DNA of 64,000 nucleotides from Amphichorda felina (lineage: Eukaryota; Ascomycota; Sordariomycetes; Hypocreales; Bionectriaceae): assembly GCA_016490725.1 (NCBI GenBank), contig JAEMHR010000032.1, forward strand, positions 62,001-126,000, given 5' to 3'. Both the position numbers and the translations under genes were made by a program. Shown here one piece after another: positions 58,242 to 64,000 of this stretch (positions are counted from its first letter, which is position 1; each line of letters opens with the position of its first letter). The notes beneath the pieces are model-generated. The model was not told where the DNA came from, did not search any database, and worked only from the letters and a program-made list of their open reading frames with translations.

Positions 58242-59756
58242 AATGAGCCGTTCGCTGCAAAGCTCGCAAGACAGTCGTAAAGAGATACGACCCGCTAACA
58301 AGAAAGCTGATGCCTGGGAACAACCACCATCCGCTACTAGACGTGCTTTTTGCGTCCATATGCCTGACTAACACCGACTATAGTATCACACTTTAGGGCG
58401 TTGAAAAATGCTAGTTTCGAACATTCCGGATGTCAAGTTGCCTCGAGGGCCCCCTATTAAAGAGGCTTCACCCTACTACGAACCCTGTCCTTATTAGAGA
58501 CGCCTTCATCTCTTAGTATCACGTCGCAGGTAAGGCTGGCTATGGCGTGTATTTGACGTGGTCCACTGATCCAGTCCAGCAGTGAGCCAGTGAGCTAGCC
58601 CACGGATTTCCCTTCCACCCTGGCCGTACTGACGTCACCTGCGCCTCCAGGAATAGCTCGTAGGCGCATCTATTTTTAGGGTCGGCGGTCAATCCCTACC
58701 GCCGTACCCATGGTGTCTGGCCTAATCATCTTCGGCTAGTCTAGAGGCACAAAAACGGGCCCTGGGTTCGCAAAACGTCCTCCAGGTGCCAGAAAACGGG
58801 CTCACGTAGTCAGAAATAAATAAGACTTAGCTTATAGACTTTGATATATTCGAGCCTATACGTAGGTATTTCTTTTCCCCAGTTGCAGCTATCTCTTCAT
58901 CCTCGGATATACACCTTCAGCCACGTGAATGAGCGAGGTTTTGGTTGTCGCATCCGCAAAACAGAAAAAACGGAAAACGGATAGTGGAGAGCAATCCGGT
59001 GAGGGAAGGCGATCTCTCTGGGGTACTGCGCTTTGTGATTTGGGCTGGCACGGTGGCCCCGAGCTTTTTATGGCCCTGGTAGTCACGCGTTGTTTGCACG
59101 CGGAGGGTATCGAGGTTACTGAATCCCTATCAATGTGACCCAGAAAAGTAATGACATGCATCAGCTAATGATTAAGAGCAAACGTACTCTGGCTGGTCAT
59201 CAGTTGGTAGAAGCCGCTTGAGCGTGAATGTCAAATTCGAGTCCTCAGACTAGTTCGCCCGTTGCACCACACTTAACATTATCGGGATGAGAACCACCAC
59301 TCCAGTACACCCGCCCAATCCGTCTTAAACCATCTCGAATCCTCTATAGGCGATTCTAAAAACTCCACCTGGGACACATAAGAAAGTTGGAGTTCTATAC
59401 GGCGGAATACAAGCCACATCCGCTTAAGCTGGTCTATAGCTTGCGGCTCGGTTAGTGAATCCAAGCGAACCTGTCCCACTATTGCCATTGCCCCGGTGCT
59501 CTACTCGAACAATAGACCAACCACCCTAAGCACCCCACGGTCTATACGCTGGTATTGGCGTATAGAAGTGATACCCTGTAGGGGTGTAGATAGCCAGTCA
59601 TAGCTCTCAAGTATCAGTGATTCAAGCTGAGTGCTCAAAGGGCGCAGAAGAGGTGGTACCATCCTCATCCTGGCGGGAGCAGTAGTTATAAAATAGAGCT
59701 CGCGGGCGCTACCTAGGTGCTAGTCGAAGAAGAACATACCTGGATTCGAGTCTACT

Positions 59757-59819
59757 GGTTAGATGTCAGTCAGCGTGCTGGTTGGATGTTAGTCAGCGAG
59801 CTGATTGGGTGTTAGTCAG
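59757..59819 (+). repeat. 23-nt tandem repeat, 2.7 units
   Basis: Units 59757-59779, 59780-59802 and a partial 59803-59819 share GGTTNGATGTNAGTCAGCG. The three copies differ at only a few positions. It lies in noncoding DNA. Confidence 0.75.
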
Positions 59820-60543
59820 AAGAAAGGCACTCGAGAAGAGCAGGATATCGGCCAGCAGCAGGGCTGTCCGGGCATGCCCTTTCTCCATCAGAGGGGCGAT
59901 GATGGGTGGGCCGAAGAAGCTGGCAATGAAATCGGCAGGGTGGAGATGGAGAAATATCTGCGCGCGTTCCGCGTGGTCGGTGGTATAACCCTAACCCGAT
60001 CACTAAAGGGGGACGCCGGCGCCGTTCGGGACAAGCACGTGCCTACGGCCGATGCGCTCCGTCAGTACTCCGTACTACATTTATGTATACCGTATCCGTA
60101 CTCTGTACGGCATAGTGCACAGGAGCCCTACGAAGAAGGGTGCCATCTGCTAGGACCTACGTACCAGGGAGAGCCTGGCCTGCACAGCCTGCACCTTGCA
60201 ATTGCCAGCCGCTTGCGACGACACGTCGCGACGGTCCTACTATTCCTTTTTAAAGTATATCGCTCTATTAGATCAGAAGGCCCTTGTACCCTTGTGCTAA
60301 AAAAAAAAAAAAAAAACCCCCGCCTCGGCCGGGTGAGGGAAGTCAAGTTGGACCAACACCAACCCACCCCCCCGAAGCCAATCCACATAGCCAGGGGTCA
60401 AGTTGCCATGACTTCGATGTTGGTTGTTGCTCACGCTGATTACCGCCAAGCTCGGCGATTTCCTCTCCTGTCAATTAGTCACACACAGTGGACATTCAAT
60501 ATCATGTGACCCGGCTTGTCCAGAATCACAACCGTGGAATCTC

Positions 60544-61836
60544 ATGGCCGGAACCAAAGTTGGCCTGGTAATCACCGGCGACTTCACTGTACCGCGTCAC
60601 GGTGAAACAATGCTGCTCCACGTGGGGCCTTGCCTGCGCATCAGCATCCTCAAGCTATTTGCCGCCATTTCATCCTTGCTAATCCTCTCTATCATACTTT
60701 TCTATTATTTTGACCCATTTGACTCTGGATTTTCGGTCCTAAGCTCGAACGCAGTGGCGACCGCGGCAGGGTCCGAGCACGAGATCCCCCCTATCCCGTC
60801 CGATTGCCAGAAACCGCATCCTGACACCCCGAGTCGACGATCCCAAGCGGCCGCACCAGCTCTATCCCCGAAAGACCTCCTCTGCCGGCAGGTAGACGTC
60901 AACGCTACTGGCATCCCCAAGCTTTTCCACCAGAGCTGGAAGACGACAGAGCTACCCTCCAAGTTCGAGCGATGGAGCGAAACCTGCCGCACAATGCACC
61001 CGGACTGGGAGTGGGTATTGTGGACAGACGACGACAATCACCAGCTTGTCCGGACGTATTTTCCCTGGCTAGAGGAGACATACTTAGGCCTGCCGGGCCC
61101 CATATACCGCGCAGACTTCTCGAGAAATCTATACATGTACATGTTTGGGGGGTACGTGCAATCCTGGCATATAACTAACACTTAGAGCTCTGGGATGAAA
61201 TTGACCATTTACTGACCATTCGAGCGCAGTGTTTACGCTGATCTCGATCTCGAATGCCTACGCCCTACGGCGGAAGCACTAGAACCATACCGTATCCTTG
61301 TCACCAACACAACAGACGCAGCGCCTGACGAGCGCCCCGTCACGGACCACAGGCCGCTTGCTGTCTTTGGTCGCCTAGGCTCCGATGAGTCGTTCGAGCA
61401 TAGTATACCCAATGCTTGGATGGCTGCATCCCCACGACATCCTTTCTTCATGCTGCCGCTGAAGTCCGCGCAGGCCGAGGTGAAAAGGAGCAAGGCTTTT
61501 CTCCATCAGCTGTGGTATTGGGTCCCGTCTGCCGAGAAGGTAACGGGGCCCATCGCCCTACGGAAGAGCGTCCTCCGCTGGAAGTCATCTCTGAAGGATC
61601 TGTGGGCTGAAATAGTCCTGCTCCCATCCGACCTGATATACCCGTTCAGCTGGAAGACGCCGGGGATGTCGGGGTATGTATGCTCTACAATGAGCGACAA
61701 ATTTGACGAAGTCAAGTGCAAGGAGAGGCTGCAGCTGGAGAAGAAGGGGAGTCTGACATTGACGTTTTGGAGCCACACACATGAGGGCTCGGCTTCGAAC
61801 AAGAAGAATATTGAGTATATCAGCCATGACAAGTAA
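60544..61836 (+). CDS. GT32-family glycosyltransferase (Och1/Sur1-like), type II membrane protein
   Basis: Two exons, 60544-61151 and 61230-61836, encode 404 aa (382 aa if the ATG at 60610 is used). A signal anchor of about 24 residues (ILKLFAAISSLLILSIILFYYF, about 35-56) is followed by a stem and the GT32 domain: IPKLFHQSWKTTELP (about 143-157), WEWVLWTDDD and YRADFSRNLYMYMFGGVYADLDLECLRP with the metal-binding DXD (Asp207, Asp209). Such Golgi enzymes transfer mannose, N-acetylglucosamine or other sugars to glycans or sphingolipids. The C-terminal region ends with FWSHTHEGS, unlike mannan-type Och1 but close to other fungal GT32s. Confidence 0.88.
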
Positions 61837-63084
61837 TAATAATTCACCTAATTCACCTTTGGTCTAAACCACATATTTGCTCAAAATAGTATAATTGATG
61901 TCCTGTCGTGATGCGCGCCGTTGACCAAGCTGTTGAACACTACCGGCATTTCACAGCGACGTCCGGACACTGTACATCATACACTCTCGTCTCTTTAGCC
62001 TGGAACCTTTTCGTGCACTGAATGAAGAAAGTCCGACACGGTGACGCGGCACGGATTTGCGGCAATGCGTATTGGTACCCGCATATGCAGTCTGCCCCTG
62101 CTGCCAACTGGAAAGGGAGCTGTACCCGTGTATAAGCGCATACTTAGGCACACGTATATTAGAGCTCGGATAATGACCAATACCAGATCTATAGGTCATA
62201 ATATCAAGATGGGATGATTCCACAGCCTATTTCCATTATCTACGGCGTTACAACAAGTTCAGCAGGGGGCTGAGGTGGCAGGGCCAGTAATTGAGCGTAC
62301 TAGGAAACACCCTTTGCCGTAGATGGCAAATACGCATAATATGTCCGCTCTTGGCAGGGTTGTGTCTCGCAGGTCCGCCTCCGCCCATGTCAAAATCGAC
62401 ACACTTGCCCCGAAGCAGCTGATACTCCTTATGGTGCCTTGTCTGCCGTCTCCATCATTACGTGGGTGGCACACGCGGCCCCTGTTGGAATTGCAGGGAG
62501 GCGTAATGCTTCAGAGTCTGGGTATCCACATCACCAGATCCCCCCGTGTGCCCGTCCGTGGAAAATTCTCCGAACCGATGCCCTTGGCAAGTCTATTGCG
62601 TGCTAATCTATTCGTCAAGGCGAATTGAATCTCAAGTGCGGCGTGTTACCCCGCGGAGCAAGCTGCCAACATGGATGCAAGGTCGACGTATATACGTACC
62701 ACCTCCCCCACGAGCAGTGTTCGCGGCCAGGGAGATACCCAAGGTTATGCAGTAATAGGCACTTCTCCAAGTATCGTTGGTTGGAGGTGCAAAGGCCGAC
62801 GGGGCCGCTTTGTACACACACGGATACAGCAGCCGATTTAACCCAGAAGACGGGGAGCCTGGTCATGGGCCCCTCATGCAGCCAACAAACAAGTCGTCGA
62901 GTAAAAGGCGTGACACCAGACATTGCTGTCTTGATTCCTACTGCTCGCAACGAGCCAACATTGACCTATTCCAATTTCTACATCTCGCTCCCCCCCAGTC
63001 GTTTCGTCGTTTGCAATTTCATTCTTCCATACCCCCTCCTCCTCTCATCACTAAGAACAGACTACACATTTTGCCACGGCTGTA
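61837..63084. other. Intergenic region
   Basis: About 1.25 kb between two plus-strand genes, holding the GT32 3' end and the promoter of the MFS gene. Frames up to 197 codons (such as 62625-63218) overlap the start of the MFS gene and show no domain. Confidence 0.5.
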
Positions 63085-64000
63085 ATGGCGCCCAGTACCT
63101 ATACAGACACCAAGCTTCTCTCTACTTCAATGGCTGCGCCCAAGGTCTCTGGAGGTGGAAGAGTAGCAACAAACAACCTCTCCACGGTGGAAGTGGAATC
63201 CGGCACACCCCTGGCTGAGGGCGCGAGTGATGCAATTGTTGACGATGCATCGCTGCCGCACAATTGGTCCAACGCTCGGAGGTGGTCTATTGTGATTCTC
63301 CTGGCGTTTATGTCACTGATCGTGTACGTGTATATACCCCCAGAGAAGGAGTTCCTATCTACTGCGCGAGACTTTTCTTTTCTTTTCTTTTTGCCAACTT
63401 TAGAATAAAAGATGGCAGGAGAAGAAGAGGAAAGGAAGGAATCAGAATCCTAGTACTAAGCCTTGGTCATAGTAACATGTCTCTCGTCATCTGCGCTCCC
63501 GCAACCTCTGCCATCACCCAGAAGTTCCACAACCATAATGGGTTCCTCTCCGTCTTTTACATCACCGTCCCCAACCTCGGCCAGGTCATCTCTCCGCTCT
63601 ACATCGGCCCGCTGTCGGAGCGCCTGGGGCGTGTGCCAGTCTGCCATCTCTTCAATGCGCTGTTCCTCATCTTCACCATGATCTCGGGGTTCAGCACCAG
63701 CATGGGCATGATCATATGCTTCAGGTTCCTGGCCGGCGCGTCCATTTCTTCCATCTGCCTGAACCCGTCCATCACGGGTGACCTGTTTGCCATGAGGAAG
63801 CGCGGATCCGCCCTGTCCCTTACGAGCCTCATCCCCATCCTCGGCAGCGCGGTCGGCCCCATTGCTGGCGGCTACATCACTCAGTATCTCAGCTGGCGCT
63901 GGTGCTTCTGGCTGATGGCCATAATGACGGCCAGCCTGACGCCAATCATGGCTTTTGTGCTGAAGGAGTCGTACGTGCCCGTGATTCGCCGGAAGGCGCT
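63085..64000 (+). CDS. MFS transporter, DHA1 family (partial, runs off window)
   Basis: Exon 1 is 63085-63323 and exon 2 begins at 63473 and is open to the window edge; 255 residues plus a partial codon are present. The 149-nt intron has GTACGTG and CATAG. The N-terminal cytosolic part is Ser/Thr-rich, then SLPHNWSNARRWSIVILLAF, the common start of fungal DHA1 proteins. TM1-TM6 follow with SERLGRVPVCHLFNALFL (motif A region) and GSAVGPIAGGY (motif C). Proteins of this group export drugs or metabolites. The 3' part is missing. Confidence 0.87.

Larger units (their letters stand above)
57964..60543. other. Gene-poor region with short tandem repeats
   Basis: About 2.6 kb without a supported gene. 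A palindrome AGCCCCCTAGGGGCT lies at 58085-58099, resembling one at 21934. Two degenerate tandem repeats are listed separately. A 19-nt A run is at 60299-60317. Sequences like TTCGAGTCC near 59240 and 59750 recall a tRNA B box but no tRNA can be folded. Confidence 0.45.

Noticed and set aside
59279..59488. 69-codon frame on minus
   Set aside because: Short, no partner exons, no known motif, in a repeat-bearing gap.
1..64000. CRISPR array, phage or bacterial operons
   Set aside because: No spaced identical repeats, and the gene structure is clearly fungal.

Overview
The window is nuclear DNA from a filamentous ascomycete (Pezizomycotina, most likely a sordariomycete; genus not determinable by eye). 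The evidence is spliceosomal introns of about 47-180 nt with GTRAGT-type donors and CTRAY-type branch sites, an intron-containing tRNA-Phe, and a gene set typical of these fungi (a protein with an IBR-free UBX fold, mitochondrial IDH1, a GCK-III kinase, DUF7730-like and HNH_2-like proteins). Exon coordinates were built by hand by joining frames across splice sites. In every multi-exon model the exon lengths sum to a whole number of codons, but none has transcript support.

Region 1 to 25 kb is mostly ordinary chromosome: UBX5-like p97 adaptor (+), ZIP metal transporter (-), NAD-isocitrate dehydrogenase subunit 1 (-), Ste20/GCK-III kinase (-), a conserved fungal membrane protein with a GC-AG intron (-), a mucin-like single-pass membrane protein (-), a GT25 glycosyltransferase (+), a fructosamine/ketosamine kinase (-), an MFS drug/H+ antiporter (-) and a secreted DOMON (cytochrome-like) protein (+). 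A short broken short-chain dehydrogenase piece lies near 12.0 kb.

Region 25 to 41 kb holds an HNH_2-type protein whose frame seems to continue past two TAG codons, tRNA-Phe(GAA), then a housekeeping block: cytosolic lysyl-tRNA synthetase (+), BUD23 rRNA methyltransferase (-), SVP26/TEX261 ER-Golgi protein (+) and alkaline ceramidase (+). These are followed by an intronless, secreted, bacterial-style phospholipase D-like protein and a phenol-hydroxylase-type flavin monooxygenase (-).

Region 41 to 64 kb is accessory in character: long gene-poor or AT-rich gaps, a decayed ankyrin gene with TAG codons, a DUF7730-like protein, an F-box/ankyrin protein, a fusion of a fungal STAND N-terminal domain to a G-alpha-like GTPase domain that lacks both catalytic hydrolysis residues, a tiny six-cysteine secreted peptide with an optional third exon, a long fold-back repeat, an SRPK-like kinase, a GT32 glycosyltransferase and the start of a second MFS transporter that runs off the window. 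The most unusual items are the STAND-N/G-alpha fusion, the cysteine-knot-like peptide with a splice-dependent tail, and the repeated pattern of in-frame TAG codons consistent with CpA to TpA (RIP-like) mutation.
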